Assembly: GCA_022771265.1 (NCBI GenBank)
Contig: JALFCG010000136.1
Span: forward strand, 19,147-83,146
Length of the DNA: 64,000 nt
Reading direction: 5' to 3'
Origin: Prevotella sp.
GTDB lineage: Bacteria; Bacteroidota; Bacteroidia; Bacteroidales; Bacteroidaceae
The number at the start of each line of letters is the position of its first letter. Position 1 is the first letter of the stretch. A program made the position numbers and the translations under genes. The notes under the pieces were generated by a model. That model had not been told where the DNA came from. It saw nothing but the letters and a program-made list of their open reading frames with translations, and did not search any database. Positions 43,523 through 53,739 of this stretch are shown piece by piece.

Positions 43523-44089
43523 ATGAACATATTTGGGCACAATAGTGAAAAATCCATGGCAGAAGGCATTCGCAAGGGTGACAACCAGGCGATGCGTGAC
43601 TTCTATGCCCAATTCGGAGGATTGCTCACTGCTGCCTGCTCAAGATATGTAGTTAACGATGACGACGTGAAGGACGTGATGCAGGACGCTATGGTCAGCA
43701 TCATCCAGAACATCGACAGCTTTACATACCATGGAAAAGGCTCGTTAAGGGCTTGGGCCACGAGAATCGTCGTGAACCAGGCCCTAAACTTCTTAAAATC
43801 CCGCAAACGCCTGCAAGATACTTTTGCTGACAAGGACATAGGAAACATCTCTTGTGCCGACGACGAACCGGACGTCGGGATGGTGCCGGAGGAAGTTATC
43901 CACGACATGATAAGCCGCCTGCCCGAAGGCTATAGGGTCGTGTTCAACCTCTACGCCATAGAGGGTAAGAGCCACAAGGAAATAGCGGAGGCACTTGGAA
44001 TCAAGGCAGACTCGTCAGCCTCGCAGTATCACAGGGCGAGAAACATGCTTGCAAGGGAAATAAGAAAATATAAACAGGAACAAACATAA
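43523..44089 (+). CDS. ECF RNA polymerase sigma factor
   Basis: This 188-residue ECF sigma factor has region 2 (MRDFYAQFGGLLTAACSRY, DDVKDVMQDAMVSIIQNI) and region 4 (LPEGYRVVFNLYAIEGKSH, ALGIKADSSASQYHRARNM). It starts directly after the NigD-like gene stop and is followed 3 bases later by the membrane-anchored barrel protein, which begins like an anti-sigma factor. Spacing implies translational coupling and a dedicated regulatory unit. Targets are unknown. Confidence 0.92.
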   Translation: MNIFGHNSEKSMAEGIRKGDNQAMRDFYAQFGGLLTAACSRYVVNDDDVKDVMQDAMVSIIQNIDSFTYHGKGSLRAWATRIVVNQALNFLKSRKRLQDTFADKDIGNISCADDEPDVGMVPEEVIHDMISRLPEGYRVVFNLYAIEGKSHKEIAEALGIKADSSASQYHRARNMLAREIRKYKQEQT

Positions 44090-44092
44090 CAA

Positions 44093-45325
44093 ATGATCAT
44101 GACAGACAAATGGACTAAACAACTGCAAAGAAAGATGGCTGGTTTCGAAAAACCTGCCCCCGAGCTGTCGTGGTCGGATATCGACAACGCACTCAAAGCA
44201 CGAAAGGGTTCAGGAAAGGCTTCCATCGTGCCGCTTTGGGCTAAGCGTGCAGCGGCTGTAGCTGCTGCGGTAGCCGTGATTGGCGGTGTCACAATGATGG
44301 TGAACAAGGAAACGGAAGTACCGACTGTCACAGCCACTGTGGCAAAGCAGGTGGAGACGCTGGCTGATAACACCGTGACTGCTTCAGCGACGGAACCTGT
44401 GGCTGCAGGCTGCCATAACCGTGGAAATACCGGACGGATATCGGAAAGCGGCACACGGCAGGAAGAGACGGCGCTTGATATGCAAGAGATGACCGATATG
44501 GAAGCGCAGGTTGAGACAGCACCGGAGACACAGGAGGAAAAACCGGAGCCAACGGAACGTCAAAATCCTAAAGCAAAGGCTACAACACGGTCGGCATATA
44601 ACTATTATGACACTGACAGAAAGCGTGCAGGCTCCTCGTTGCACAGAGCGTCGTCGAACTTTGCCATTGACGTTCATGCCCAGGGGCTTCTCGGCAACGA
44701 CAATACAAGCAACGGCAATATGTACGCGTCGAGTATAACCATGAGCAGTGCGCCGACTTACAGTGCGGGAGAGATGCAGATGACAGGAAAATACTACCCG
44801 TTGCTGAACCTTCAGTCGGCTCCGACAATCGATTACGACCACGACCTCCCGATAAAGGTGGGGATGAGCGTCAGGTATAATATCAATGACCGTTGGAGTC
44901 TCACGTCGGGAGTGAACTACAGTTATCTTCATTCCACGTTTACCATTGATGGTGACAATGGGAGCCGCGGCGACCAGAAACTTCACTATATAGGCGTGCC
45001 ACTTACGGCTAACTACAATGTTTGGCAAAACAAACAGATGAAGGTCTATGTGGTTGCCGGCGGTGCGGCAGAAAAGCTGCTAAAGGGAAACCGCAGCAAA
45101 AGCGTGACCGGGGCTGACGGTGAAACAAAAGTGAGCGAGAAGCGGCTGCAATGGTCGGTTCAGGCAGCTGCAGGCGTGGAGTATAACATCACTCCTTCCG
45201 CCGGCTTGTATCTGGAACCAGGTGTGAGTCATCACTTCGACAACCATTCGGATGTGGTGAACATCTATAAGGACAAGCCCTGGAACTTTAGCCTTAACGT
45301 TGGCTTTAGAATAAATCTGAGATAA
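44093..45325 (+). CDS. Membrane-anchored protein: anti-sigma-like N-terminus fused to an outer-membrane beta barrel
   Basis: This 410-residue protein has three parts. A basic cytoplasmic segment (1-50, WTKQLQRKMAGFEK ... LSWSDIDNALKAR) is followed by one membrane helix (about 51-68, AAAVAAAVAVIGGVTMMV). A low-complexity acidic linker (about 75-160, with repeated QEE/PE) follows. The C-terminal region (about 225-410) looks like a small outer-membrane beta barrel with alternating strands and an aromatic/basic end (FSLNVGFRINLR). It has no cleavable signal peptide. If both predictions hold, one chain spans both membranes. Its place 3 bases after the sigma gene suggests it controls that sigma factor. 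A terminator follows at 45340. Confidence 0.8.
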   Translation: MIMTDKWTKQLQRKMAGFEKPAPELSWSDIDNALKARKGSGKASIVPLWAKRAAAVAAAVAVIGGVTMMVNKETEVPTVTATVAKQVETLADNTVTASATEPVAAGCHNRGNTGRISESGTRQEETALDMQEMTDMEAQVETAPETQEEKPEPTERQNPKAKATTRSAYNYYDTDRKRAGSSLHRASSNFAIDVHAQGLLGNDNTSNGNMYASSITMSSAPTYSAGEMQMTGKYYPLLNLQSAPTIDYDHDLPIKVGMSVRYNINDRWSLTSGVNYSYLHSTFTIDGDNGSRGDQKLHYIGVPLTANYNVWQNKQMKVYVVAGGAAEKLLKGNRSKSVTGADGETKVSEKRLQWSVQAAAGVEYNITPSAGLYLEPGVSHHFDNHSDVVNIYKDKPWNFSLNVGFRINLR

Positions 45326-45339
45326 AACGATGTGACACA

Positions 45340-45375
45340 AAAAAAGCTAAGGAGCATGAGCTTCTTAGCTTTTTT
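45340..45375. terminator. Bidirectional intrinsic terminator
   Basis: A 16-bp stem (AAAAAAGCTAAG and AGC against GCT and CTTAGCTTTTTT) with an ATGA loop. It serves the barrel gene on the plus strand and the tRNA-Asn genes on the minus strand. Confidence 0.85.
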
Positions 45376-45376
45376 G

Positions 45377-45450
45377 CGCTTCAGGATGGGCTTGAACCAA
45401 CGACCCCATGATTAACAGTCATGTGCTCTAACCAACTGAGCTACTGAAGC
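45377..45450 (-). tRNA. tRNA-Asn (GTT), copy 1
   Basis: The minus strand folds as a full cloverleaf: acceptor GCTTCAG/CTGAAGC, anticodon stem ATGA/TCAT with loop CTGTTAA (anticodon GTT), and T-loop GGTTCAAGC. No CCA is encoded. It is identical to the copy at 45492-45565. Confidence 0.95.
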
Positions 45451-45491
45451 AGTGGTGTTAAAAAAAAGAGACTGCCGCTTGCAGCCTGTTG
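45451..45491 (-). terminator. Terminator-like spacer between the two tRNA-Asn genes
   Basis: On the minus strand CTGC/GCAG forms a short stem followed by TCTC and eight T. It may trim or stop transcription between the tandem tRNAs. Confidence 0.4.
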
Positions 45492-45565
45492 CGCTTCAGG
45501 ATGGGCTTGAACCAACGACCCCATGATTAACAGTCATGTGCTCTAACCAACTGAGCTACTGAAGC
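45492..45565 (-). tRNA. tRNA-Asn (GTT), copy 2
   Basis: This has the same cloverleaf and sequence as copy 1. It is promoter-proximal, with the -7 box at 45596-45603. Confidence 0.95.
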
Positions 45566-45595
45566 AATAGTGCTCTTCATTTCTGAATTGCGGTG

Positions 45596-45603
45596 CAAAG
45601 GTA
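45596..45603 (-). promoter_or_regulatory. -7 box for the tRNA-Asn pair
   Basis: The minus strand reads TACCTTTG followed by CACC. A TTTG (45624-45627 in plus coordinates) is 20 bases upstream, a perfect -33/-7 pair. Confidence 0.7.
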
Positions 45604-45709
45604 CGACTAAAAATTGAAACTACCAAACGTTTTTTGAAAAAAATGAGTCAAAAGCACCATTTTTTCGTTTTTTTATGTCAAAAGATAATGCTTTTAGCAT
45701 ATAAAGCAG

Positions 45710-45717
45710 TAATTTTG
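45710..45717 (+). promoter_or_regulatory. -7 box for the S41 protease
   Basis: TAATTTTG followed by CACG matches TAnnTTTG, 29 bases before the start codon. Confidence 0.65.
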
Positions 45718-45746
45718 CACGAAAATAAATAAACAAGAACAAAAGG

Positions 45747-47411
45747 ATGAAGAAAACGATGGCAATGTTGCTGATGTCCATTACCGTGACTGTCAGTGCT
45801 TACGCTCAACAACAGAAGAACCACAACTTTGAGGTGGCAAAGAACCTTGATATTTTCAATAACATATATAAAGGTCTTGACTTGATGTACGTTGACACCC
45901 TCAATCCGCAGGATGTCATAGGAAACGGCATAAGGGCAATGCTGAGAAGCCTTGACCCATATACAGAATACTATCCCGAGGAAAAAACTAAGGACCTCAA
46001 GCTGATGCTCACAGGAAAATATGCAGGCATAGGCTCAATAATCCGCTGGCACCAGAAGCTCAAGACAAGCGTCATCGACGAGCCTTATGAGGGAATGCCA
46101 GCCGCATTGGTCGGACTGAAGAAAGGCGACATCATACTTAGCATCGACAATCTCGACATGAGGGGCAAGGACAACAAGTATGTCAGCGACCACCTGAAAG
46201 GAACGGCAGGAACGTCGTTCGTGCTGAAGGTGAAACGACCTTCAACGGGAAAAAACCTGAAATTCAACATAACAAGGCAGAACATCAAGGAGGCTGACAT
46301 CCCATACTACGGCATGCTGGACGACGGCATCGCGTACATCAACTTCCGATCCTATACCGACGGATGTGCCCGCAATGTGCGTAAGGCCTTCCTCGAACTA
46401 AAGGCGAAAGGGGCGAACAAGCTTGTCTTTGACCTTAGGGAAAACGGGGGAGGCTCGGTACAGGAAGCTGTTGACATCATCAATCTATGGGTGCCGAAGC
46501 AGACTTTGATTATAAAGCAAAAAGGAAAACTGGCACAAGCCAACCATGACTATGTGACACGGCTGGAGCCTGTGGATACAATAATGCCGATAGTGGTGCT
46601 GGTGAGCGGAATGACGGCAAGCTCGAGCGAGATAACATGCGGGGCACTGCAGGACCTCGACCGTGCAATAGTATTAGGTACGCGCACGTATGGTAAAGGA
46701 CTGGTGCAGGCACCCATCGACATGCCGTATAACGGTAGCCTGAAGCTGACTACGGGAAAATATTACATCCCGAGCGGAAGATGCATACAGGCAGTCAACT
46801 ACAAGCATAGCGGAGGCGGTTATCTTGAGAGTATTCCCGACAGTCTCACGAGGGTGTTCCACACAAGGAACGGCAGGGAAGTGCGCGACGGGGGAGGTAT
46901 CAAGCCTGACGTGGAAGTGAAACCAGACACGTTGCCCAATATCGCTGTTTACATTGACCGCCTTGACTCCAACGAGGTGATGTTTGACTATGTCGCTGAG
47001 TATGTGGCAGCCCATAAGGGCATTGCACCCGCAAGGGAGTACCGTGTCAGCGACCAGGAGTTTGATGAATTCAAACAACGTCTGGTGGCGAGCGGCTTCA
47101 ACTATGACCCGGAGAGCGGCAAGGCTCTTGGAGAACTGGAGAAGCTGGCGCGCTTCGAGGGATATTATGACGACGCGAAGGCTGAGTTTGAGGCTTTGCG
47201 GAAAAAGCTGAAGCACGACGTTGTGCGCGACATCGAGAAGGAAAAAGCAACATTGAAGGAAATGCTCGAGCGCGACATCGTCACCGCCTATTATTACCAG
47301 GCGGGAGGCATTGAGAATTCAATACCTTACGACAAACAACTCAAGGAGGCTGTAAGGTTGCTAAACAATATGGAAGAGTATGAGAAATTGTTAAATATCT
47401 CTAACAAGTAA
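45747..47411 (+). CDS. S41 family carboxyl-terminal processing peptidase
   Basis: This 554-residue exported protease has a signal peptide (AMLLMSITVTVSAYA, cut before QQQ) and an N-terminal helical region. A PDZ domain follows (about 95-175, GKYAGIGSII, LVGLKKGDIILSID). The S41 catalytic core shows the serine in SGMTASSSEI and the lysine in TYGKGLVQ. After the core is a 150-residue helical C-terminal extension rich in charged residues. CtpA-type enzymes clip C-terminal tails of periplasmic proteins. The gene stands alone before the rimP promoter. Length matches Bacteroidota members. Confidence 0.93.
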   Translation: MKKTMAMLLMSITVTVSAYAQQQKNHNFEVAKNLDIFNNIYKGLDLMYVDTLNPQDVIGNGIRAMLRSLDPYTEYYPEEKTKDLKLMLTGKYAGIGSIIRWHQKLKTSVIDEPYEGMPAALVGLKKGDIILSIDNLDMRGKDNKYVSDHLKGTAGTSFVLKVKRPSTGKNLKFNITRQNIKEADIPYYGMLDDGIAYINFRSYTDGCARNVRKAFLELKAKGANKLVFDLRENGGGSVQEAVDIINLWVPKQTLIIKQKGKLAQANHDYVTRLEPVDTIMPIVVLVSGMTASSSEITCGALQDLDRAIVLGTRTYGKGLVQAPIDMPYNGSLKLTTGKYYIPSGRCIQAVNYKHSGGGYLESIPDSLTRVFHTRNGREVRDGGGIKPDVEVKPDTLPNIAVYIDRLDSNEVMFDYVAEYVAAHKGIAPAREYRVSDQEFDEFKQRLVASGFNYDPESGKALGELEKLARFEGYYDDAKAEFEALRKKLKHDVVRDIEKEKATLKEMLERDIVTAYYYQAGGIENSIPYDKQLKEAVRLLNNMEEYEKLLNISNK

Positions 47412-47453
47412 GTTAATTCATGGATTACGAACCGAATAATGGATTATTTTTCG

Positions 47454-47461
47454 TACCTTTG
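47454..47461 (+). promoter_or_regulatory. -7 box for the rimP-nusA-infB operon
   Basis: TACCTTTG followed by CACC is an exact TAnnTTTG, with a terminator-like hairpin beginning only 16 bases downstream. Confidence 0.7.
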
Positions 47462-47476
47462 CACCTGTTCAGTGGA

Positions 47477-47516
47477 ATGAGGAGCTTCTCCGAAGGCTCC
47501 TCATTCTTGTTTTTTT
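47477..47516 (+). terminator. Promoter-proximal hairpin and T tract, possible attenuator
   Basis: ATGAGGAGC pairs with GCTCCTCAT around an inner TTC/GAA pair, and TTCTTG and seven T follow within 13 bases. It lies between the rimP promoter box and rimP, so transcripts entering the operon must pass it. It could instead end S41 protease transcripts. Confidence 0.65.
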
Positions 47517-47567
47517 ACCTGATGGCAGTCTTATGACCGCCACAGGCATAAGTTTAATATAAAAGAT

Positions 47568-48035
47568 ATGATAGAGAAGAATGTAGTTAAGACATTTGTG
47601 GAAGAGTGGTTGGAAAGTAACGACTATTTTCTTGTTGACGTAAACATTACGTCCGACGACCGCATTGTGGTGGAAATCGACCATTCTGATGGCGTGTGGA
47701 TTGAAGACTGCGCAGCGCTTAGCCGTTTCCTACAGGAAAAGCTTGGTGATGACCTGGGCAACTATGAGCTTGAAGTGGGCTCTGCCGGAATAGGCCAGCC
47801 TTTCAAGGTGCCACAGCAATACCAGAACCACATAGGCAAGGAGGTGGAAGTGCTCACTGCCGACGGCAAGAAGGTGCAGGGAGTGTTGAAGACCGTTGAA
47901 GGCGAGGCGTTCACCGTCACCGTCACTGAGAAGCAGAAGGTGGAAGGCAAGAAACGTCCCGTGATGGTTGAGGTCGATAAGGAATTTGACATGAATAATA
48001 TAAAATATACAAAATACTTATTAAGTTTCAAGTAA
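47568..48035 (+). CDS. rimP: Ribosome maturation factor RimP
   Basis: This 155-residue protein is needed for 30S subunit maturation. The N-terminal domain includes LVDVNITSDDRIVVEID and the conserved DCAALSRFL, with ELEVGSAGIGQPF in place of the more common LEVSSPG. The C-terminal Sm-like domain follows (VEVLTADGKKVQGVLK). It is the first gene of the rimP-nusA-infB run, 6 bases before nusA, an order conserved across bacteria. The promoter and leader hairpin upstream suggest regulated entry into the operon. Confidence 0.93.
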   Translation: MIEKNVVKTFVEEWLESNDYFLVDVNITSDDRIVVEIDHSDGVWIEDCAALSRFLQEKLGDDLGNYELEVGSAGIGQPFKVPQQYQNHIGKEVEVLTADGKKVQGVLKTVEGEAFTVTVTEKQKVEGKKRPVMVEVDKEFDMNNIKYTKYLLSFK

Positions 48036-48041
48036 TTAGCT

Positions 48042-49304
48042 ATGGCAGCAAGGAAAGAAGAGACGGGTCCGAGCATGATCGAGACCTTTCAGGAATTCAA
48101 GGAAACCAAGAACATCGACCGTACGACACTCGTAAGCGTTCTTGAAGAGAGTTTCCGTAACGTTATCGCAAAAATTTACGGTAGCGACGCAAACTTCGAT
48201 GTTATTGTCAATCCCGACAAAGGCGACTTTGAAATCCACCGCAACCGTATCGTGGTTGCCGACGGTGATGTGAAGGACGAGAACAAGGAAATCTCACTTG
48301 CCGACGCGCAGAAGATAGAGCCGGACTACGAGATTGGAGAGGAAGTGAGCGAAGAGGTGAACTTCAGCAAGTTCGGACGCCGTGCCATCCTGAACCTGCG
48401 CCAAACACTGGCGTCAAAGATTCTCGAACTGGAGCACGACTCACTCTACAACAAGTACAAGGACAAGGTAGGCCAGGTGGTCAGCGCAGAAGTCTATCAG
48501 ATGTGGAAGCGCGAGGTGCTGCTCATTGACGACGAGGGCAACGAGCTCCATCTGCCAAAAAGCGAGCAGATAGGACGCGACAACTACCATAAGGGAGAGA
48601 CGATAAAGGCAGTAGTGCTACGCGTGGATAACGAGAACAACAACCCGCGCATCATCCTCAGCCGCACGTCGCCAATGTTCCTCGAAAGACTCCTTGAGGC
48701 AGAGGTGCCGGAAGTTAATGACGGACTCATATCCATTCGCGGCGTCGCACGCATGCCTGGAGACAGGGCAAAGGTGGCTGTTGAAAGCTACGACGACCGC
48801 ATAGACCCCGTAGGAGCCTGCGTCGGCGTGAAGGGTAGCCGCGTGGCTGGTATCGTTCGTGAGTTGTGTAACGAGAACATCGACGTCATCAACTATTCAA
48901 GCAACATACAGCTCTATATTCAGCGAGCACTGGCCCCGGCAACGATAACCAACATCAAGGTTGACCAGGAAAACCGTAAGGCAGAGGTGTATCTTCAGCC
49001 CGATCAGGTGTCACTCGCCATCGGACGCAGCGGTATGAACATCAAACTCGCAAGTATGCTGACAGAATATACTATCGACGTGTTCCGTGTGGTTAATGAA
49101 GACGAGGCGGACGAGGACATCTACCTTGACGAGTTCTCTGACGAGATTGACCAGTGGGTCATCGACGCCATCAAAGGCATCGGCCTTGACACGGCAAAGG
49201 CAGTGCTTAACGCGCCTCGCGACATGCTGATCGAGAAAGCCGACCTTGAGGAAGAGACCGTTGACCAGGTGCTCCATGTACTAAAGGCTGAGTTCGAACA
49301 GTAA
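48042..49304 (+). CDS. nusA: Transcription termination/antitermination factor NusA
   Basis: This 420-residue factor binds RNA polymerase and nascent RNA. The N-terminal polymerase-binding domain (VSVLEESFRNVIAKIYG) is followed by an S1 domain and two KH domains (GACVGVKGSRVAGIVREL; LAIGRSGMNIKLASMLTEY). A short acidic C-terminal part contains a helix-hairpin-helix-like segment (IKGIGLDTAKAVLNA). It lacks the long acidic repeats of the E. coli protein. It lies between rimP and infB in the usual order. The 64-base gap before infB has no promoter box. Confidence 0.95.
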   Translation: MAARKEETGPSMIETFQEFKETKNIDRTTLVSVLEESFRNVIAKIYGSDANFDVIVNPDKGDFEIHRNRIVVADGDVKDENKEISLADAQKIEPDYEIGEEVSEEVNFSKFGRRAILNLRQTLASKILELEHDSLYNKYKDKVGQVVSAEVYQMWKREVLLIDDEGNELHLPKSEQIGRDNYHKGETIKAVVLRVDNENNNPRIILSRTSPMFLERLLEAEVPEVNDGLISIRGVARMPGDRAKVAVESYDDRIDPVGACVGVKGSRVAGIVRELCNENIDVINYSSNIQLYIQRALAPATITNIKVDQENRKAEVYLQPDQVSLAIGRSGMNIKLASMLTEYTIDVFRVVNEDEADEDIYLDEFSDEIDQWVIDAIKGIGLDTAKAVLNAPRDMLIEKADLEEETVDQVLHVLKAEFEQ

Positions 49305-49368
49305 AAAGTAGGGCGGAAGTAGCGAGAGTTTATCATTTCAATATTATAATTTTTTAATTCCAAAAGAA

Positions 49369-52221
49369 GTGGGCATCAGATTAAATAAAGTATTGACAGA
49401 ATTGAATATAGGACTTCAAACGGCAGTTGATTTCCTGAAAAACAAGAAAAGTTTGGGCGAGATTAAGGACGACACCAATCTCTCGACCAAGATTTCCGAT
49501 GAACAGTATAATGCCCTTGTCAAGCAGTTCAAGGGCGATAAGGACATTAAGAATGAGGCAGAAAAACTTGCAAAGAAAGGAAAGGAGAGAAAAAGCGAGA
49601 AAAAAACTGCCGTCAACGCTGACGAACCGCTCAGCAAGGTGCAGAAATACACTCCTCTCGGCAAGATTGACCTTGACAATATTGGCAAGCCTGCTAAGCC
49701 CTCACCTGATGCTCCTGAGATAAAACCCGCCGAAAAGGCTGCTGCCGAGAGCCTCGGGGGAAACAACACGGTCGATACCGTAAAGGCAGATAACACCGAG
49801 GCAAGCAAGCCTCAGGCGCAACCCGCTGCCAACGGCAATGTAAATAATGAAAAGAAGAATGACAACGTGGACAACAATTCCAATCAAAACCGTCAGAATA
49901 ACAAAGGCCAAAAGCAAGTAGAAAACAACAGGCCAAAGAAAGCTCAAGCAGAGCTTAATGACGACGAAAACAAGATTTTCACCCTCAAAAGTGAAAAGAA
50001 ACTGGCTCCAAAGGTGAATGTCTTGGGAAAAATTGACCTTGACGCTCTTAACCAGAGTACAAGACCCAAGAAAAAGTCAAAGGAGGAAAGAAAAAGGGAA
50101 CGTGAGGAAAAGGCCATGCACAATGGCGAGAAGAAAAAACGCGTGCGCATAAACAACGAACGTGTGGACATAGAAGCTGCGGCAACACAACAAAACGGAG
50201 GAGGAAAGAAAAAGAAAAACAAGGGCGGCAACGGAAACAACCAACAGCAAGCCAACAGCCAACAGCAAGGAGGAGGGAAGAACCGCAACAAGAACCGCCA
50301 GACGAAACCTCTTGAGGTCAACGAGGAAGACGTGGCACGTCAGGTAAAGGAAACTCTCGCACGTCTTACCAACAAGAACCAAAACAAGAAGGGCGCAAAG
50401 TACCGCCGTGAAAAGCGTGAGGCAGTGCAAGAGCGACTGAACGAGGAGATGATGGAGCAGGCTGCAGAGAGCAAGACGCTGAAGCTGACCGAGTTTGTCA
50501 CCGTTAGCGAACTCGCCACGATGATGAATGTGCCGGTCAACAAGGTCATAGGTACTTGTATGAGCGTAGGAATCATGGTGTCCATCAACCAGCGTCTCGA
50601 TGCTGAAACCATCAATATCGTAGCCGATGAATTCGGATTCAAAACCGAATATGTCAGCGCTGAGGTCAGCGAGGCCGTAAGCGAGGAGGAGGACGACGAG
50701 AACGATCTTGTTCCACGTGCACCGATAGTAACGGTGATGGGACACGTTGACCACGGAAAGACATCGCTCCTCGACCATATCCGCAATTCCAATGTCATTG
50801 CCGGAGAGGCTGGCGGCATCACACAGCACATCGGTGCTTACAACGTCACCCTTGGCGACGGCAGGCAGATAACATTCCTCGACACTCCTGGTCATGAGGC
50901 GTTCACTGCCATGCGTGCCCGTGGTGCCCAGGTGACCGACATCGCCATAATCATCATCGCTGCCGACGACAGCGTCATGCCTACAACACGCGAGGCAATA
51001 GCCCACGCACAGGCTGCCAACGTGCCGATGGTGTTTGCCATCAACAAGATTGACAAGCCAGGGGCAAATCCCGACAAGATTCGCGAGGACCTTGCCAACA
51101 TGAATCTTCTTGTTGAAGAATGGGGCGGAAAATACCAATGCCAGGAAATATCAGCTAAGAAGGGCATCGGTGTGCAGGACTTGCTTGAGAAAGTGCTGCT
51201 CGAAGCTGAAATGCTGGACCTCAAGGCTAATCCTAACAGGAAGGCTACCGGTTCAGTTATAGAGTCGTCGCTCGACAAAGGACGAGGCTATGTCTCTACC
51301 GTTCTTGTGTCGAACGGTACTCTGAAGGTGGGTGACATCGTCATCGCAGGTACCAGCTACGGACGAATAAAGGCAATGTTCAACGAGCGTAATCAGAGAA
51401 TAGAGAAAGCTTGCCCTTCAGAACCGGCAACCATCTTGGGACTTAACGGCGCTCCACAGGCCGGTGACTCTTTCCACATCATGGAGACTGAGCAGGAAGC
51501 CAAGGACATTGCAAACAAGCGTATGCAACTGCAGCGCGAGCAAAGCCTGCGTACAGCCACAACCTTGTCGCTTGAGGAAATTGCCCATCGCGTGGCTCTC
51601 GGTGAGTTCCACGAACTCAACCTTGTTGTCAAGGCAGACACGCAGGGCTCTGTCGAAGCTCTTTCCGACTCTTTCATCAAGATGTCAACAGAGAAGGTGC
51701 AGGTGAACGTAATACTAAAGGCGGTAGGACAGATTTCCGAAAACGATGTTATGCTTGCCTCTACGGCAAAGGGTATGATTGTAGGCTTCCAGGTGCGTCC
51801 TTCTATTGACGCAAAACGTCTTGCGGAACGCGAGGGAGTTGAAATCAATACCTACTCCGTCATCTACGATGCCATCGACGACATTCACCAAGCCATGGAG
51901 GGAATGCTTGAGAAAGTCAAGAAGGAAGTGGCTACAGGACAGGTTGAAGTGCGTGAGGTATATAAGATTTCCAAGGTTGGAACAGTTGCCGGAGCATTCG
52001 TTACCGAAGGTAAGGTACACCGCACCGACAAGGCTCGTCTCATACGTGATGGTATAGTCGTTCATACAGGCGACATCAACGCCTTGAAGCGTTATAAGGA
52101 TGACGTGAAGGAGGTGGGCGCTAACTTTGAGTGCGGTATCTCGCTTGTCAACTTCAACGACATACAGCAAGGCGACATCATCGAGACCTTCACGGAAATC
52201 GAGGTTCAACAGAAGTTATAA
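49369..52221 (+). CDS. infB: Translation initiation factor IF-2
   Basis: This 950-residue GTPase delivers initiator tRNA to the ribosome. The GTG start at 49369 is chosen because the N-terminal domain begins there ([22 protein letters not shown]). A long low-complexity K/N/Q/E-rich region (about 60-330) precedes the GTPase domain, marked by [23 protein letters not shown] and NKIDKP. Domains II-IV follow ([31 protein letters not shown]). The size is large because of the N-terminal linker, as in other Bacteroidota. Its stop lies 28 bases before sufB, with no terminator seen between. Confidence 0.96.
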   Translation: MGIRLNKVLTELNIGLQTAVDFLKNKKSLGEIKDDTNLSTKISDEQYNALVKQFKGDKDIKNEAEKLAKKGKERKSEKKTAVNADEPLSKVQKYTPLGKIDLDNIGKPAKPSPDAPEIKPAEKAAAESLGGNNTVDTVKADNTEASKPQAQPAANGNVNNEKKNDNVDNNSNQNRQNNKGQKQVENNRPKKAQAELNDDENKIFTLKSEKKLAPKVNVLGKIDLDALNQSTRPKKKSKEERKREREEKAMHNGEKKKRVRINNERVDIEAAATQQNGGGKKKKNKGGNGNNQQQANSQQQGGGKNRNKNRQTKPLEVNEEDVARQVKETLARLTNKNQNKKGAKYRREKREAVQERLNEEMMEQAAESKTLKLTEFVTVSELATMMNVPVNKVIGTCMSVGIMVSINQRLDAETINIVADEFGFKTEYVSAEVSEAVSEEEDDENDLVPRAPIVTVMGHVDHGKTSLLDHIRNSNVIAGEAGGITQHIGAYNVTLGDGRQITFLDTPGHEAFTAMRARGAQVTDIAIIIIAADDSVMPTTREAIAHAQAANVPMVFAINKIDKPGANPDKIREDLANMNLLVEEWGGKYQCQEISAKKGIGVQDLLEKVLLEAEMLDLKANPNRKATGSVIESSLDKGRGYVSTVLVSNGTLKVGDIVIAGTSYGRIKAMFNERNQRIEKACPSEPATILGLNGAPQAGDSFHIMETEQEAKDIANKRMQLQREQSLRTATTLSLEEIAHRVALGEFHELNLVVKADTQGSVEALSDSFIKMSTEKVQVNVILKAVGQISENDVMLASTAKGMIVGFQVRPSIDAKRLAEREGVEINTYSVIYDAIDDIHQAMEGMLEKVKKEVATGQVEVREVYKISKVGTVAGAFVTEGKVHRTDKARLIRDGIVVHTGDINALKRYKDDVKEVGANFECGISLVNFNDIQQGDIIETFTEIEVQQKL

Positions 52222-52249
52222 TACAATAGTTAACTCGTTAACTAAAGAT

Positions 52250-53695
52250 ATGACAGAAAAAAACGCGTTTGTACGTCAGGTGGCAGAGCAGAAGTACGAA
52301 TACGGCTTTACCACCGACGTGCATACTGAAATAATAGAAAAAGGTCTCAACGAAGACGTCATCCGCTTGATATCCTCGAAGAAAGGGGAACCAGAGTGGA
52401 TGCTCGACTTCCGTCTGAGGGCTTTTCGACATTGGTCAAAGATGGAGCAGCCGACATGGGGACATGTGACTGTTCCTCCTGTTGACTATCAGGCAATCTC
52501 TTATTATGCCGACCCGCTCGCCAAAAAAAAGAAGGAAAACGCGAAGGAAATCGACCCTGAGCTAATGAAGACTTTCGACAAGCTCGGAATACCGCTTGAA
52601 GAACGTCTCGCCCTGAGCGGAGTGGCAGTTGATGCCATTATGGACTCAGTTTCGGTAAAGACCACCTTTAAGGAGAAATTGGCGGAAAAAGGCATATTGT
52701 TTTGCTCAATAGGCGACGCGATAAAAGACCACCCCGAACTCGTAAGGCAATATCTCGGCACTGTAGTGCCTTACAGCGACAATTTCTTCGCTGCATTGAA
52801 CAGTGCCGTCTTCAGTGACGGTTCGTTTGTTTATATCCCCAAGGGCGTAAGATGTCCAATGGAACTGAGCAGTTACTTCCGTATAAACGCGAGAAATACC
52901 GGACAGTTTGAGCGTACACTAATCATTGCCGATGACGATTCCTACGTCTCATATCTTGAGGGATGTACGGCTCCTATGCGCGATGAAAACCAACTTCATG
53001 CCGCCATAGTGGAAATAGTGGTGATGGACAATGCCGAAGTGAAATACTCGACAGTGCAGAACTGGTATCCCGGTGACGAAAACGGGAAAGGCGGGGTGCT
53101 GAACCTCGTGACAAAACGAGGCGACCTTCGCGGCGTAAACAGCAAACTGTCGTGGACACAGGTTGAGACAGGCTCTGCCATCACTTGGAAATATCCTTCG
53201 TGTGTACTTCGTGGCGACAACTCACAGGCAGAGTTCTACAGTGTGGCAGTCACTAACAACTATCAGGAGGCTGACACCGGAACAAAGATGATACACATGG
53301 GCAAGAACACCAAGAGTACGATAATATCCAAAGGAATATCGGCTGGTCACAGCCAGAACTCGTACCGGGGCTTGGTGCGTGCGACGGCAAATGCTGACAA
53401 TGCCAGAAATTATTCTTCCTGTGACTCACTCCTGTTGGGAAGTGATTGCGGTGCCCATACTTTCCCGTATATGGATATTCATAACGACACAGCCGTCGTG
53501 GAGCATGAAGCAACGACAAGCAAAATCAGTGAAGACCAGCTCTTCTATTGTAATCAAAGGGGAATACCTACAGAACAAGCTGTAGGCCTGATTGTCAACG
53601 GATATGCCAAGGAAGTACTTAACAAACTGCCGATGGAGTTTGCCGTGGAAGCACAAAAGCTTTTGAGCGTGTCTCTTGAGGGAACAGTAGGGTGA
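52250..53695 (+). CDS. sufB: Fe-S cluster assembly protein SufB
   Basis: This 481-residue scaffold subunit of the SufBCD complex builds Fe-S clusters. Conserved blocks are [37 protein letters not shown], and the late [17 protein letters not shown]. The ATG at 52250 is used; an earlier in-frame ATG at 52127 lies inside infB and its 41 extra residues are unlike SufB. The gene opens a sufB-sufC-sufD-sufS cluster with no separate promoter box seen, so transcription may continue from infB. Confidence 0.95.
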   Translation: MTEKNAFVRQVAEQKYEYGFTTDVHTEIIEKGLNEDVIRLISSKKGEPEWMLDFRLRAFRHWSKMEQPTWGHVTVPPVDYQAISYYADPLAKKKKENAKEIDPELMKTFDKLGIPLEERLALSGVAVDAIMDSVSVKTTFKEKLAEKGILFCSIGDAIKDHPELVRQYLGTVVPYSDNFFAALNSAVFSDGSFVYIPKGVRCPMELSSYFRINARNTGQFERTLIIADDDSYVSYLEGCTAPMRDENQLHAAIVEIVVMDNAEVKYSTVQNWYPGDENGKGGVLNLVTKRGDLRGVNSKLSWTQVETGSAITWKYPSCVLRGDNSQAEFYSVAVTNNYQEADTGTKMIHMGKNTKSTIISKGISAGHSQNSYRGLVRATANADNARNYSSCDSLLLGSDCGAHTFPYMDIHNDTAVVEHEATTSKISEDQLFYCNQRGIPTEQAVGLIVNGYAKEVLNKLPMEFAVEAQKLLSVSLEGTVG

Positions 53696-53739
53696 GAACT
53701 GAGAAGTTAGAGAATAGTTGTGAATTGAATAGTTGAATT

